41,344 nucleotides of DNA from MESE01 sp036675035 (GTDB taxonomy: Bacteria > Pseudomonadota > Gammaproteobacteria > Burkholderiales > Burkholderiaceae_D): the NCBI GenBank assembly GCA_036675035.1, contig JAKFFO010000053.1:1-41344 (forward strand), given 5' to 3'. Under the pieces are notes generated by a model that was not told the origin of the DNA, did not search any database, and was given only the letters and a program-made list of their open reading frames with translations. Numbering within the stretch: position 1 is the first letter of the stretch; the number at the start of each line of letters is the position of its first letter. Shown piece by piece: positions 23,891-33,197 of the stretch. The position numbers and the translations under genes are program-made.

Positions 23891-23968
23891 AGAGATCAGG
23901 ACGGAGCATCCGCCTTGATATTGATGCGATGCGCAGACAGGATCCGCGCTGAGTTTTAGGGAAAGATG

Positions 23969-25105
23969 ATGAAACTGGTTGGCTTGGTTGGTTGGCGTGG
24001 CATGGTGGGTTCGGTCTTGATGCAGCGTATGCAGCAGGAAGGCGATTTCGCGCATATCGAACCCGTGTTTTTTTCCACTTCCAATACCGGCGGCAAAGCG
24101 CCGGCAATGGCGAAGAATGAAACGACGCTGAAAGACGCCAACGATATTGATGTGCTGAAAAAGTGCGACATCATTATTACCTGCCAGGGTGGTGACTATA
24201 CGACCGAAGTATTTCCGAAGCTGCGTGCTGCCGGCTGGAATGGCTACTGGATCGATGCGGCATCCACATTGCGCATGAAGGATGACGCAATCATCATTCT
24301 CGATCCGGTCAACCTGAATGTGATCAAGTCGGCGCTGAGCCGGGGCGTAAAGAATTATGTCGGCGGCAATTGCACCGTGTCGTGCATGCTGATGGGTCTG
24401 GGAGGGCTGTTTCAGCATGATCTGATCGAGTGGATGACCTCGATGACGTATCAGGCGGCCTCCGGTGGTGGCGCGCAGCATATGCGTGAATTGCTGACGC
24501 AGTTCGGTTCGATCAACGCCGAAGTAAAGGCGCTGCTGGATGATCCGGCCTCGGCGATTCTTGAAATCGACCGTAAAGTACTGGCCAAACAGCATGCGAT
24601 GAGCACGGATGAGGTCAAGCAGTTCGGCGTGCCGCTGGGCGGAAACCTGATTCCGTGGATCGACAAGGATCTCGGCAACGGTGTCTCGCGCGAAGAGTGG
24701 AAAGCGGGCGCTGAAACCAACAAGATTCTCGGGCGGGGCGACGCATTCGGCAGAGATGCCGGTAAAGCCATTCCGGTCGACGGCTTATGCGTGCGCGTCG
24801 GCGCGATGCGTTGCCATTCGCAGGCGTTGACGATCAAGCTGAGGAGAGATGTCCCGCTGGACGAAATCGCTGACATTATTGCCAGTAACAACCAATGGGT
24901 CAAAGTCGTTCCGAACAACCGCGAGGCGTCGATGCACGAACTGACGCCTGCTGCAGTAACAGGCAATCTGACCATACCGGTTGGCCGCTTGCGGAAAATG
25001 CAGATGGGAAATGACTACCTGTCTGCGTTTACAGTCGGCGATCAATTATTGTGGGGTGCGGCAGAACCGTTGCGCCGGATGCTGAGAATCGTACTGGAAG
25101 GTTGA
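23969..25105 (+). CDS. asd: Aspartate-semialdehyde dehydrogenase
   Basis: Reduces aspartyl phosphate to aspartate semialdehyde with NADPH, the branch to lysine/diaminopimelate, threonine and methionine. The 378-residue protein opens with KLVGLVGWRGMVGSVLM (NADP-binding) and has the nucleophilic cysteine in GGNCTVSCML and the catalytic histidine region in AMRCHSQALTIKL. There are two adjacent ATGs (23966 and 23969). Taking the second puts the nucleophile at Cys135, the E. coli number, and aligns the N-terminus, so I prefer it; AGGGA upstream could serve either. A terminator follows at 25154. Confidence 0.97.
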   Translation: MKLVGLVGWRGMVGSVLMQRMQQEGDFAHIEPVFFSTSNTGGKAPAMAKNETTLKDANDIDVLKKCDIIITCQGGDYTTEVFPKLRAAGWNGYWIDAASTLRMKDDAIIILDPVNLNVIKSALSRGVKNYVGGNCTVSCMLMGLGGLFQHDLIEWMTSMTYQAASGGGAQHMRELLTQFGSINAEVKALLDDPASAILEIDRKVLAKQHAMSTDEVKQFGVPLGGNLIPWIDKDLGNGVSREEWKAGAETNKILGRGDAFGRDAGKAIPVDGLCVRVGAMRCHSQALTIKLRRDVPLDEIADIIASNNQWVKVVPNNREASMHELTPAAVTGNLTIPVGRLRKMQMGNDYLSAFTVGDQLLWGAAEPLRRMLRIVLEG

Positions 25106-25153
25106 TTCCGGATTTCATTGGAAAACCGATGCGTTGTCAATATGCAACGCTAG

Positions 25154-25194
25154 CCCGCCAAGTGATCTCCCTGACAGGGGAATTGGCGGGTTTT
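25154..25194 (+). terminator. Terminator after asd
   Basis: An eight-base outer stem CCCGCCAA/TTGGCGGG with an inner CTCCCT-GAC-AGGGGA hairpin, followed by TTTT. It separates asd from fimV. Confidence 0.7.
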
Positions 25195-25334
25195 GCACAT
25201 CTTACGAAGATGGTTACGCTTGCGTGCGTAAGTCCATGATGATAATGTGAAACTTCCCCAAGCAATGATAAATCGAAGCGATGCTTGTGCCATCACAACA
25301 TACGCTAACGGAATACCAATTTATGCCACAGAAA

Positions 25335-28292
25335 ATGCATGTAAATACGCGACCGAAATCAATGGCGTTCAGCTTGAAAACACTCAGCGCGGCTATCGCT
25401 ACGGCAGTGGTATTTTCAAACGCGTATGGTGCCGGATTGGGCAAGCTTACGGTTCTCTCCGGACTTGGACAGCCATTGAATGCGGAAATTGAGCTGACCT
25501 CGGTATCCAAAGGAGAAGCCGAATCCTTGTCGGTCAAACTTGCTTCTGTTGAAGCGTTCCGCCAGGCGAATATTGAATTCAACCCGGCCTTGTTTACATT
25601 GCGATTTGCGGTAGAGCCGCGCGGCGGAAGACAGGTCGTCCGCATCACGTCGACCCAGCCTCTGAATGAACCATTTGTCGACTTGCTGCTGGAGCTGGCC
25701 GGCGGCAACAGCCGGCTGGTACGCGAATATACTTTCCTGCTCGATCCGCCCGAACTGCGGCGAGCACAACCGGCGCAGGTTGCGGCCGCAAAAGCGCCTG
25801 CTTCGTCGACCCAGCAACCGGCGTCGCAGCCAATTACGCGAGCCGAGTCCGTGCCGCAGCCGACAACGTCGGCAAGGTCTTCTGCCGCAACCGCACCCCA
25901 GGCTCAGCCAGCTCGTTCGAGCGCAGCACAGCCTCGGCGAGACGCGGCCGCTTCGGTGCCGCTTGATGACTATGAAGTCAAGTCCGGCGATACGCTGGCA
26001 CGAATTGCCGGCCAATTCAAGCCGGAAGGAATTTCGCTGGATCAAATGCTGGTTGCACTTCAGCGTGCAAATCCGGACGCTTTTATAAGCAACAATATTA
26101 ATCGTTTGCGTGCCGGACAGATACTTTCCATTCCGGACGCTCAAGCGGCGGGCAGTGTTTCAGGCGACGAAGCCAAGAGTATCGTTGTTGCACAGGCTGC
26201 CGACTTCAACGCATATAGAAATAAATTGGCAGAGCGAATTGCTGCTGCCGAAGCCCAAAAGTCCGATGAGGCAAAACAAAGTGCAACCGGGAAAATTACG
26301 GCCAAGGTGGAAGAGCAGCCAACGGCCGCCAGCGAATCGAAAGACAAATTGACGTTGTCGAGATCCGGCGCCGCTGCATTGGGTGCCGACGCCGGTGCAA
26401 GCAATATTGGCAGTGCTGAAGATCGAATCGCGAAGGAAAAGGCGCTTGCCGAAGCGAATGCGCGGGTCAAGGAACTGGAAAAGAACGTCGGCGATCTCCA
26501 GAAGCTTCTTGAGATCAAGAACAAGGAGTTGGCGGAAAGACAAAGCCAGGCTAACGCGGTTAAACCGGGTGTGACGCCTCCCGCTCCAGTCGCCGCAGCA
26601 TCGGATACCGCCACCAAGTCGCCGGATGCAACGGCGAAGACGAACGCAGCATCCCCTGCACCCGCACCAGAAACTGCGACCGCGCCGGCAACATCGGCTG
26701 CAACCGCGCCTACCGCAGCAGATTCCGTGGCTCCTGCGGAAACGGCGCCCGATTCGACAACTTCGAATACTGACACTGCAGTCGCGGCCGCACCTGCTGG
26801 CGAACCCAAGCCAGTAGCGCCGGATGAAAAGCAAGCGGCTGCCAAAGCGGCAAAGCCGAGCGCGGTGGTTTCACCTGCTCCATCGGAAACCAGTTTCATT
26901 GACGATTTCCTTGAGAATCCATTGATGCTTGCGATTCTCGCAGCCCTATTGGCTGGGCTGGGCGGCATTGGCATCTATAGCGCACGTCGCAAGAAGCTGC
27001 AAAAAGAGTTCAACGACAACAGCATTCTCACGGATTCAAGCAGCCTGACGGCAAATTCGCTGTTCGGTTCGACCGGCGGACAAAGCGTCGATACCAATAA
27101 CAGCGTATTCAATTCCAATTTCGCACCGTCAGCTAGTCAGCTCGATACCAACGAGGTTGATCCGGTGGCCGAGGCGGATGTCTATATCGCGTATGGGCGT
27201 GACGCACAGGCTGAAGAAATCCTGAAAGAGGCGCTGCGTACTCAGCCGGACCGAAATGCAGTCCGAGTCAAGCTTCTGGAAATCTATGCCAATCGCAAAG
27301 ACCTGCGCGCGTTCGAAATGCTGGCGAGCGAGTTGTATAGCCTGACCAAAGGAGAGGGCGAAGATTGGGGGCAAGCCGCGGGGTTGGGAATCGAGATCGA
27401 TCCGCAAAATCCATTGTATGCGGGCGGCAAACCATCCGAGGCAGTGATTGCCAAAGGCGCCGCGCTCACCGCACCGACGCAACCATTGGACGAGCTGAAT
27501 CTCGATGCGTTGCTCAATACGACGCAGACCTCGACGCCGCCGCTTGAAAATCTGGATACGGTAGAGTCGGGGCCTTCCTATTTCGACAATACGGTTGGCG
27601 CGACCGCGGCCGGGAATGCGTTGCCGGATCTGGAAATGAATGTGCCGACTTCGGCGCCTGAAATTGAGCCTGTTCCGACGGCGCCGGCGATACCCGAAGC
27701 GGAAAAACCGCTTGCGGTGCAGCCTGTAGCTGAAACCGAAGCGCCGGCAGCGTTGGATTTTGACTTCGATCTTCCCGGTCTGGGGCTGAATGAGCCGGAT
27801 CAGCCCAAGGATGCTCCTGCGTCGACAGCAAAGGAAATATCCGATACGGCTGATAACGGATTGGATTTCGATTTCAATCCTGAAGGTTTCACCGCGAAGC
27901 ATGCCGTCGATTCAAAGCCCGCAGTAGCCGAAGAAAGTTCAGGTGCTGACGACGAGGATTTTGGGCCGCTGGACTTGAATATTTCTGCTAACAGCAATGA
28001 AGCGCGCGCAACTTCAATTTCCGCAAATGCCCCTACCGCGCAGGACTTCGATTTGTCCGGAATAAATCTCGACTTGTCATCTGGCGAATCGATTCCGTCG
28101 GCCAGTGAGCATGCAACTGACACAGTAGTCGAATCGAACCTTAACGAGATGGCCACGAAACTTGATCTGGCTATTGCGTATCAAGAGATCGGCGACAAGG
28201 ATGGAGCGCGTGAACTGCTGGATGAAGTGGTCAAAGGCGGCACGTCAGAACAAACCGAAAAAGCAAGGTCCTTACTGTTGAAAATAGCTTGA
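25335..28292 (+). CDS. fimV: FimV/TspA-type inner-membrane hub protein
   Basis: FimV organises type IV pili, polar localisation and cAMP signalling in Pseudomonas. This 985-residue homologue has a signal peptide (TLSAAIATAVVFSNAYGA), then the conserved periplasmic start GLGKLTVLSGLGQPLNAEIE. A LysM-like peptidoglycan-binding module is at about 211-265 (YEVKSGDTLARIA, ending RAGQILSIP). A coiled-coil region is near 380-410, a long Ala/Pro/Thr-rich linker follows, and one membrane helix lies at about 528-550. The cytoplasmic acidic region has a TPR-like unit at about 614-680 and the C-terminal FimV domain LDLAIAYQEIGDKDGARELL. The start is uncertain: 25281, 25335 and 25362 are all possible and none has a good ribosome site; I choose 25335. 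Confidence 0.92.
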   Translation: MHVNTRPKSMAFSLKTLSAAIATAVVFSNAYGAGLGKLTVLSGLGQPLNAEIELTSVSKGEAESLSVKLASVEAFRQANIEFNPALFTLRFAVEPRGGRQVVRITSTQPLNEPFVDLLLELAGGNSRLVREYTFLLDPPELRRAQPAQVAAAKAPASSTQQPASQPITRAESVPQPTTSARSSAATAPQAQPARSSAAQPRRDAAASVPLDDYEVKSGDTLARIAGQFKPEGISLDQMLVALQRANPDAFISNNINRLRAGQILSIPDAQAAGSVSGDEAKSIVVAQAADFNAYRNKLAERIAAAEAQKSDEAKQSATGKITAKVEEQPTAASESKDKLTLSRSGAAALGADAGASNIGSAEDRIAKEKALAEANARVKELEKNVGDLQKLLEIKNKELAERQSQANAVKPGVTPPAPVAAASDTATKSPDATAKTNAASPAPAPETATAPATSAATAPTAADSVAPAETAPDSTTSNTDTAVAAAPAGEPKPVAPDEKQAAAKAAKPSAVVSPAPSETSFIDDFLENPLMLAILAALLAGLGGIGIYSARRKKLQKEFNDNSILTDSSSLTANSLFGSTGGQSVDTNNSVFNSNFAPSASQLDTNEVDPVAEADVYIAYGRDAQAEEILKEALRTQPDRNAVRVKLLEIYANRKDLRAFEMLASELYSLTKGEGEDWGQAAGLGIEIDPQNPLYAGGKPSEAVIAKGAALTAPTQPLDELNLDALLNTTQTSTPPLENLDTVESGPSYFDNTVGATAAGNALPDLEMNVPTSAPEIEPVPTAPAIPEAEKPLAVQPVAETEAPAALDFDFDLPGLGLNEPDQPKDAPASTAKEISDTADNGLDFDFNPEGFTAKHAVDSKPAVAEESSGADDEDFGPLDLNISANSNEARATSISANAPTAQDFDLSGINLDLSSGESIPSASEHATDTVVESNLNEMATKLDLAIAYQEIGDKDGARELLDEVVKGGTSEQTEKARSLLLKIA

Positions 28293-28309
28293 ATGCGGTT
28301 TTCAAGAAG

Positions 28310-28350
28310 ACGGGCGCGGCGTAATGCTTGCGCCCGTTTTGTTTTTGTTT
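28310..28350 (+). terminator. Terminator after fimV
   Basis: ACGGGCGC/GCGCCCGT, an eight-pair GC-rich stem with a 12-nt loop, followed by TTTGTTTTTGTTT. It lies just 19 bp before the truA start. Confidence 0.8.
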
Positions 28351-28368
28351 AGTTAAGCGGGATTCGAA

Positions 28369-29169
28369 TTGAAACGTATTGTTCTCGGTGTTCAGTACGA
28401 CGGCGCATCCTGGCATGGATGGCAAACACAATTAAGCGGCAATACTGTTCAGGATAAACTTGAGCAGGCGCTGAGCAAGTTCACCGGGACCACGATTGAC
28501 ACCGTTTGCGCCGGACGTACCGATACGGGCGTGCACGCGATCGAACAGGTAGTCCATTTTGATACCGAAATCGATCGCGAGATGTTTTCCTGGGTAAGAG
28601 GTGTCAACGCTTTCCTGCCTGCTTCGATTGCGGTGCGCTGGGCCTGTCCGGTGGAACCGGATCCGCTCGGCGATTTTCATGCGCGCTTCAGCGCGACTGC
28701 GCGCACCTACCGCTACATACTTTACAATCATCCCGTTCGATCACCGCTTTTAAATGGGAAGGCCGGCTGGGTATTTCGTCCGCTTGCGATCGAACCAATG
28801 CAACATGCGGCTCAGCATCTCGTCGGAACCCATGATTTTTCTGCATTTCGCTCGTCGCAATGCCAGGCAAATTCGCCGGTGCGAACCCTGCACCACATCA
28901 ACATCGAGCGACGCGGTAATATCGTTGTATTTTCCTTGCGCGCCAATGCGTTTCTACACCATATGGTGCGCAATATCGTAGGTTCTCTGATTCTGGCGGG
29001 TAGCGGCGACCGCGCTCCTGATTGGATGGTCGAAGTGCTGCACAATAAGGACCGGCGTCATGCCGCACCGACGTTCATGCCCGATGGCCTTTATCTGGCG
29101 AAAATCGACTACGACGCGAAGTGGGGATTGCCGCAAGAGCCACAGCCGATATTGGCGTGGATTGCCTGA
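28369..29169 (+). CDS. truA: tRNA pseudouridine(38-40) synthase TruA
   Basis: Isomerises uridines 38-40 in the anticodon stem-loop of many tRNAs. The 266-residue protein has the catalytic aspartate Asp52 in AGRTDTGVHA, the opening IVLGVQYDGASWHGWQ and the RNA-binding/active-site sequences FSAFRSSQCQA and FLHHMVRNIVG. The start codon is TTG at 28369: an in-frame TAA lies five codons upstream, the intervening codons offer no other start, and conserved sequence begins by residue 4. The terminator directly upstream suggests its own promoter or read-through. Confidence 0.95.
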   Translation: MKRIVLGVQYDGASWHGWQTQLSGNTVQDKLEQALSKFTGTTIDTVCAGRTDTGVHAIEQVVHFDTEIDREMFSWVRGVNAFLPASIAVRWACPVEPDPLGDFHARFSATARTYRYILYNHPVRSPLLNGKAGWVFRPLAIEPMQHAAQHLVGTHDFSAFRSSQCQANSPVRTLHHINIERRGNIVVFSLRANAFLHHMVRNIVGSLILAGSGDRAPDWMVEVLHNKDRRHAAPTFMPDGLYLAKIDYDAKWGLPQEPQPILAWIA

Positions 29170-29195
29170 AAAGTTTCCAATGAGAAATCGATGAC

Positions 29196-29864
29196 ATGAT
29201 CCGCCGTACCCGAATCAAGCTATGCGGCATGACCCGCGAAGATGACGTGCAAGCCGCCATCGCCGCCGGCGCCGATGCGCTCGGCTTTGTCTTCTACCCA
29301 CGCAGTCCTCGGTATGTCGCGCCGGACCTTGCGCCCCGGCTGTTATCCAATGTGCCGCCATACGTAACGACCGTGGGACTGTTCGTCAACGCGTCTACCG
29401 ATCAAGTCATCGAAACGGTGGCCCGGACGCCTGTGTCATTACTGCAATTTCATGGCGAAGAATCGATCGAGCAGTGCTGTGAGACGGCAAAGGCGGTCAA
29501 TCGACCATTTCTGCGGGTGATTCGCGTAAAGCCGGATATGCAGGGTATCGATTTGTTAAAATACGAACAGGATTATCGTGCTTCCAGCAGCCTGTTTTCG
29601 GGATTGCTGCTCGATACATGGGTTGATGAATTTGGCGGTAGCGGAAAGGTTTTCGATTGGTCAATTATCCCCGAAGAGCTCGCACCTCGAGTCGTTTTAA
29701 GTGGTGGCTTGAGCGCACAAAACGCGGCTGACGCAGTGCTTCGCGTGCGCCCTTTTGCCGTCGATGTCAGCAGTGGCATTGAGCGCGCGAAGGGAATCAA
29801 GGACGCCGCCATGATGCAAGCTTTTGTCGACGCAGTGCGACTGGCGGATGCGAAGACTCGATAG
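29196..29864 (+). CDS. trpF: Phosphoribosylanthranilate isomerase
   Basis: Amadori rearrangement of N-(5-phosphoribosyl)anthranilate to CdRP in tryptophan synthesis; a monofunctional cytoplasmic TIM barrel, not fused to TrpC. The 222-residue protein has IKLCGMTREDDV with the general-base cysteine (Cys10), GFVFYPRSPRYV, LLQFHGEE, LLLDTWVDEFGGSGK with the catalytic aspartate and VLSGGLSAQNA, ending in VDVSSGIERAKG. It is 26 bp after truA, the usual truA-trpF-trpB-trpA order in betaproteobacteria. Confidence 0.97.
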   Translation: MIRRTRIKLCGMTREDDVQAAIAAGADALGFVFYPRSPRYVAPDLAPRLLSNVPPYVTTVGLFVNASTDQVIETVARTPVSLLQFHGEESIEQCCETAKAVNRPFLRVIRVKPDMQGIDLLKYEQDYRASSSLFSGLLLDTWVDEFGGSGKVFDWSIIPEELAPRVVLSGGLSAQNAADAVLRVRPFAVDVSSGIERAKGIKDAAMMQAFVDAVRLADAKTR

Positions 29865-29884
29865 AAAACAGCAGAAAGAACATC

Positions 29885-31153
29885 ATGAAAGAATTGGACG
29901 GGCTCGGCTCTTATGCCGAGCGTCAGGCGATGAATACCGCGGCGCTATATCAAGCGGCTGAATACAATCTTCCGGACGCGCAAGGTCACTTCGGCCCTTA
30001 CGGTGGCAGTTTCGTATCCGAAACGCTCACGCATGCGCTGTCGGAATTGAAAGAAGCGTATGCGCATTTCAAGAGCGATCCAGAATTTCTGGCCGAATTC
30101 CACAGCGAACTGAAACATTTCGTTGGCCGACCCAGCCCGATTTACCATGCCAAGCGCTGGTCCGAAATGATGGGCGGCGCCCAGATCTATTTCAAGCGCG
30201 AAGACTTGAATCATACGGGCGCGCACAAGATCAACAACGTGATCGGCCAGGCGTTGCTTGCAAAAAGGATGGGCAAGCCGCGCGTAATCGCGGAGACCGG
30301 CGCCGGGCAGCATGGCGTCGCGACCGCAACCATTTGCGCACGTTTTGGCATGGAGTGCGTCGTTTATATGGGCAGCGAGGACGTCAGGCGCCAGGTGCAG
30401 AATGTCTATCGCATGGAATTGCTCGGTGCAAAAGTGGTTCCGGTCGAATCAGGATCGAAAACGCTGAAGGATGCACTCAATGAGGCAATGCGTGATTGGG
30501 TCACCAATGTAGAAAATACGTTCTATATCATCGGCACTGTCGCGGGCCCGCATCCATATCCGATGATGGTGCGGGATTTTCAGTCGGTGATCGGCGAAGA
30601 ATGCAAGATCCAGATGCCGGAAATGACCGGACGGCAGCCCGACTACGTAGTCGCATGCATCGGTGGCGGATCGAATGCGATGGGAATTTTTTATCCGTAT
30701 ATCGATGACAAAAATGTCCGGTTGATCGGCGTTGAAGCCGCGGGTGAGGGCATTGAAAGCGGCAAGCATTCGGCATCTCTTCTAGCCGGTTTTCCCGGCG
30801 TGTTGCACGGTAATCGCACCTATCTGCTTCAGGATGAAAACGGACAGGTCATCGAAACGCACTCGGTTTCCGCTGGTCTGGATTACCCCGGCGTGGGGCC
30901 GGAACACGCATGGCTGAAAGATGCAGGGCGGGCGCACTATGTATCGATCACCGATGATGAGGCGGTCGCTGCATTTCATACCTGCTGCCGGATCGAAGGC
31001 ATCATCCCGGCGCTGGAGTCGAGCCACGGTCTGGCTTACGCCGCGAAATTTGCGGCGACGCTGCCGAAGGATAAAATCATTCTGGTCAACCTGTCCGGCA
31101 GAGGCGACAAGGATATGCACACCGTGGCCGAGCGCGACCAAAGAAAAATTTAG
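29885..31153 (+). CDS. trpB: Tryptophan synthase beta chain
   Basis: Joins indole (channelled from TrpA) with serine to give tryptophan, using PLP. The 422-residue protein has the Schiff-base lysine Lys115 in HTGAHKINN, FKREDLNHTG, ETGAGQHGVATAT, the phosphate loop GGGSNAMGIF and the closing LSGRGDKD. The conserved family start (NLPDAQGHFGPYGGSF) comes only at residue 28, so the N-terminus is longer than the E. coli form. Two starts are possible: 29885 (used here) and ATG 29930 with AGG just before it. A perfect 7-bp hairpin (29903-29922, GCTCGGC/GCCGAGC) lies between them. Confidence 0.96.
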   Translation: MKELDGLGSYAERQAMNTAALYQAAEYNLPDAQGHFGPYGGSFVSETLTHALSELKEAYAHFKSDPEFLAEFHSELKHFVGRPSPIYHAKRWSEMMGGAQIYFKREDLNHTGAHKINNVIGQALLAKRMGKPRVIAETGAGQHGVATATICARFGMECVVYMGSEDVRRQVQNVYRMELLGAKVVPVESGSKTLKDALNEAMRDWVTNVENTFYIIGTVAGPHPYPMMVRDFQSVIGEECKIQMPEMTGRQPDYVVACIGGGSNAMGIFYPYIDDKNVRLIGVEAAGEGIESGKHSASLLAGFPGVLHGNRTYLLQDENGQVIETHSVSAGLDYPGVGPEHAWLKDAGRAHYVSITDDEAVAAFHTCCRIEGIIPALESSHGLAYAAKFAATLPKDKIILVNLSGRGDKDMHTVAERDQRKI

Positions 31154-31310
31154 CCAGGGAGCGTGCCGGGAAAACGCCCGTGCATGAGAAATTCATCTCA
31201 ATAACAGCGTGTTGTTCGGGTAATCCCGGGCGGCCGGTGGTGCCGTCGAATCGGCGCGATCGGTCGCCGGACGGGCATCTGAGCGATACCAATAAATAGT
31301 GATCAGTACA

Positions 31311-32111
31311 ATGTCTCGTATTCAATCCACGCTAGCCGCCTTGGCGGCTCAAAACAAAAAGGGCCTTATTCCCTTTATTACTGCCGGCGACCCTGATCCA
31401 GAAATGACCGTACCTCTGATGCATGCATTGGTCGCTGGCGGAGCCGACGTGATCGAGTTGGGTGTTCCGTTCTCCGATCCATCTGCGGATGGCCCGGTGA
31501 TTCAGCGCGCGTCCGATCGTGCACTGGCGCATGGCGTAGGACTGCGCCTCGTGCTGGAGTTCGTGCGGGAGTTTCGCATTGATGACCAGACCACTCCGGT
31601 CGTGCTGATGGGATATGCCAATCCGATCGAGCGCATGGGAACGGATGTTTTTATCCATGCCGCGCGGGAAGCCGGCGTGGATGGCGTACTGGTCGTCGAT
31701 TATCCTCCGGAAGAATGCCAGCAATTCGCGTCTGCAATGAAAGAAAACGGTCTCGATCCGATTTTTCTGCTGGCTCCCACTTCGACCGATGCCCGAATCC
31801 GGGAGGTTGGCAAAATCGCCAGCGGCTATGTGTACTATGTGTCACTGAAAGGAGTCACCGGATCAGGCCATCTGGATCTCGGTGCTGTGGCGGAAATGAT
31901 TCCCCGAATAAAACAGTACGTCAAGGTACCGGTCGGTGTCGGCTTCGGAATTCGTGATGCAGCGACTGCAAAGGCGATTGCCGCTATTTCGGATGCAGTT
32001 GTCATTGGCAGCCGTATTATCCAGGAACTGGAAAATACACCCCGCGAGCATGCGTTGGACGCAGTCCAAGCCTTTATCGAAAGCATACGCACGGGGTTAG
32101 ATGAAAAATAA
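31311..32111 (+). CDS. trpA: Tryptophan synthase alpha chain
   Basis: Cleaves indole-3-glycerol phosphate to indole and glyceraldehyde-3-phosphate in the alpha2-beta2 complex. The 266-residue TIM barrel has PFITAGDPDP, the catalytic Glu49 and Asp60 in VIELGVPFSDPSADGP, YYVSLKGVTGSGH and the phosphate loop GVGFGIRDA. I start at ATG 31311 (MSRIQSTLAALAAQ), four codons after a GTG at 31299 that also opens the frame. A 157-bp gap separates it from trpB, longer than usual for this pair; I see no gene in that gap. Confidence 0.97.
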   Translation: MSRIQSTLAALAAQNKKGLIPFITAGDPDPEMTVPLMHALVAGGADVIELGVPFSDPSADGPVIQRASDRALAHGVGLRLVLEFVREFRIDDQTTPVVLMGYANPIERMGTDVFIHAAREAGVDGVLVVDYPPEECQQFASAMKENGLDPIFLLAPTSTDARIREVGKIASGYVYYVSLKGVTGSGHLDLGAVAEMIPRIKQYVKVPVGVGFGIRDAATAKAIAAISDAVVIGSRIIQELENTPREHALDAVQAFIESIRTGLDEK

Positions 32112-32173
32112 CCCTTGGTGCAATACCATGGAGGACGGCGCGGCAATAGTGTAGCTTTGATGTGGCGGAACAG

Positions 32174-32202
32174 TTGGCGCCTTGCAATACCGGCGGTACA
32201 AT
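32174..32202 (+). promoter_or_regulatory. Candidate sigma-70 promoter for accD
   Basis: TTGGCG (four of six), exactly 17 bp, then TACAAT (five of six). The start would be near 32209, giving a leader of about 33 nt before the accD ATG. Confidence 0.5.
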
Positions 32203-32241
32203 GCGGCAGGCAAAAAATCGGTAAATTCATAGAGGTCTCCC

Positions 32242-33114
32242 ATGAGCTGGTTAGAAAAACTACTTCCACCGCGTATCCAGCGGTCCGAGTCCGCCTCTCG
32301 CAAGTCGGTCCCTGAAGGCCTCTGGGTCAAATGTCCGTCCTGTGAAGCAGTGCTGTATCGCACGGATCTGGAGTCCAACATTCATGTGTGCCCAAAATGC
32401 GACCACCATATGCGCATCAGGGCGCGCGACCGCCTGGACGCGTTGCTTGATGCGGAAGGCCGCTATGAAATCGGACATGAGGCTCTTCCAGTCGATTCAC
32501 TCAAGTTCAAGGACAGCAAAAAATACCCGGATCGTCTGAAAGCCGCAATGGAGGCGACCGGTGAAACCGATGCCTTGATCGTCCTTGGCGGCGCAATTAA
32601 AACCTTGCCGGTGGTCGTAGCCTGTTTCGAATTCGAGTTCATGGGCGGATCGATGGGCTCGGTGGTTGGCGAGCGATTCGTGCGCGGCGCGCAGATCGCG
32701 CTTGAGCAAAAAGTTCCGTTTATCTGCATTACGGCAACCGGCGGCGCACGCATGCAGGAAGGGCTGTTGTCGTTGATGCAAATGGCGAAAACGACTGCAA
32801 TGCTGACCAAGCTGTCCGAGAAAAGGTTGCCGTTTATTTCAGTATTAACCGATCCGACCATGGGCGGTGTTTCCGCGTCGTTCGCTTTCATGGGCGATGT
32901 TGTGATCGCCGAGCCAAAGGCGCTGATCGGTTTCGCAGGCCCGCGCGTGATCGAAAATACCGTGCGGGAAAAATTGCCGGAAGGGTTTCAGCGTGCCGAA
33001 TTCCTGGTGCAAAAAGGTGCGGTGGACATGATCGTCGACCGGCGCAAGATGCGCGAAGAGATTGCGCGTTTACTGGCCCTTCTGCAAAATCAGGCGGTCG
33101 ACGTGCTGGCGTAG
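32242..33114 (+). CDS. accD: Acetyl-CoA carboxylase, carboxyltransferase beta subunit
   Basis: With AccA it moves the carboxyl group from carboxybiotin to acetyl-CoA, making malonyl-CoA for fatty-acid synthesis. The 290-residue protein starts with MSWLEKLLPP and has the four-cysteine zinc ribbon CPSC (31-34) and CPKC (50-53), followed by the crotonase-like carboxyltransferase domain with FMGGSMGSVVGERF, TATGGARMQEG and PTMGGVSASFA. It has a candidate promoter of its own upstream and a strong terminator downstream. Confidence 0.98.
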   Translation: MSWLEKLLPPRIQRSESASRKSVPEGLWVKCPSCEAVLYRTDLESNIHVCPKCDHHMRIRARDRLDALLDAEGRYEIGHEALPVDSLKFKDSKKYPDRLKAAMEATGETDALIVLGGAIKTLPVVVACFEFEFMGGSMGSVVGERFVRGAQIALEQKVPFICITATGGARMQEGLLSLMQMAKTTAMLTKLSEKRLPFISVLTDPTMGGVSASFAFMGDVVIAEPKALIGFAGPRVIENTVREKLPEGFQRAEFLVQKGAVDMIVDRRKMREEIARLLALLQNQAVDVLA

Positions 33115-33131
33115 TTCTACCGACAATCCTT

Positions 33132-33165
33132 AAAAAGCCCGAGTCTGCCCAGGTTCGGGCTTTTT
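33132..33165. terminator. Intrinsic terminator between accD and folC
   Basis: An 11-bp perfect stem AAAAAGCCCGA/TCGGGCTTTTT with a 12-nt loop. The A and T runs are inside the stem, so it may work in both directions. It is 32 bp before the folC start. Confidence 0.9.
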
Positions 33166-33197
33166 AATTTCGAAGCAGCCCTCATATCTTGTAAGTC

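Noticed and set aside
26141..26974. 277-codon antisense frame in fimV, Ala/Ser-rich
   Set aside because: Shadow of the Ala/Pro/Thr-rich fimV linker; biased composition explains the length.
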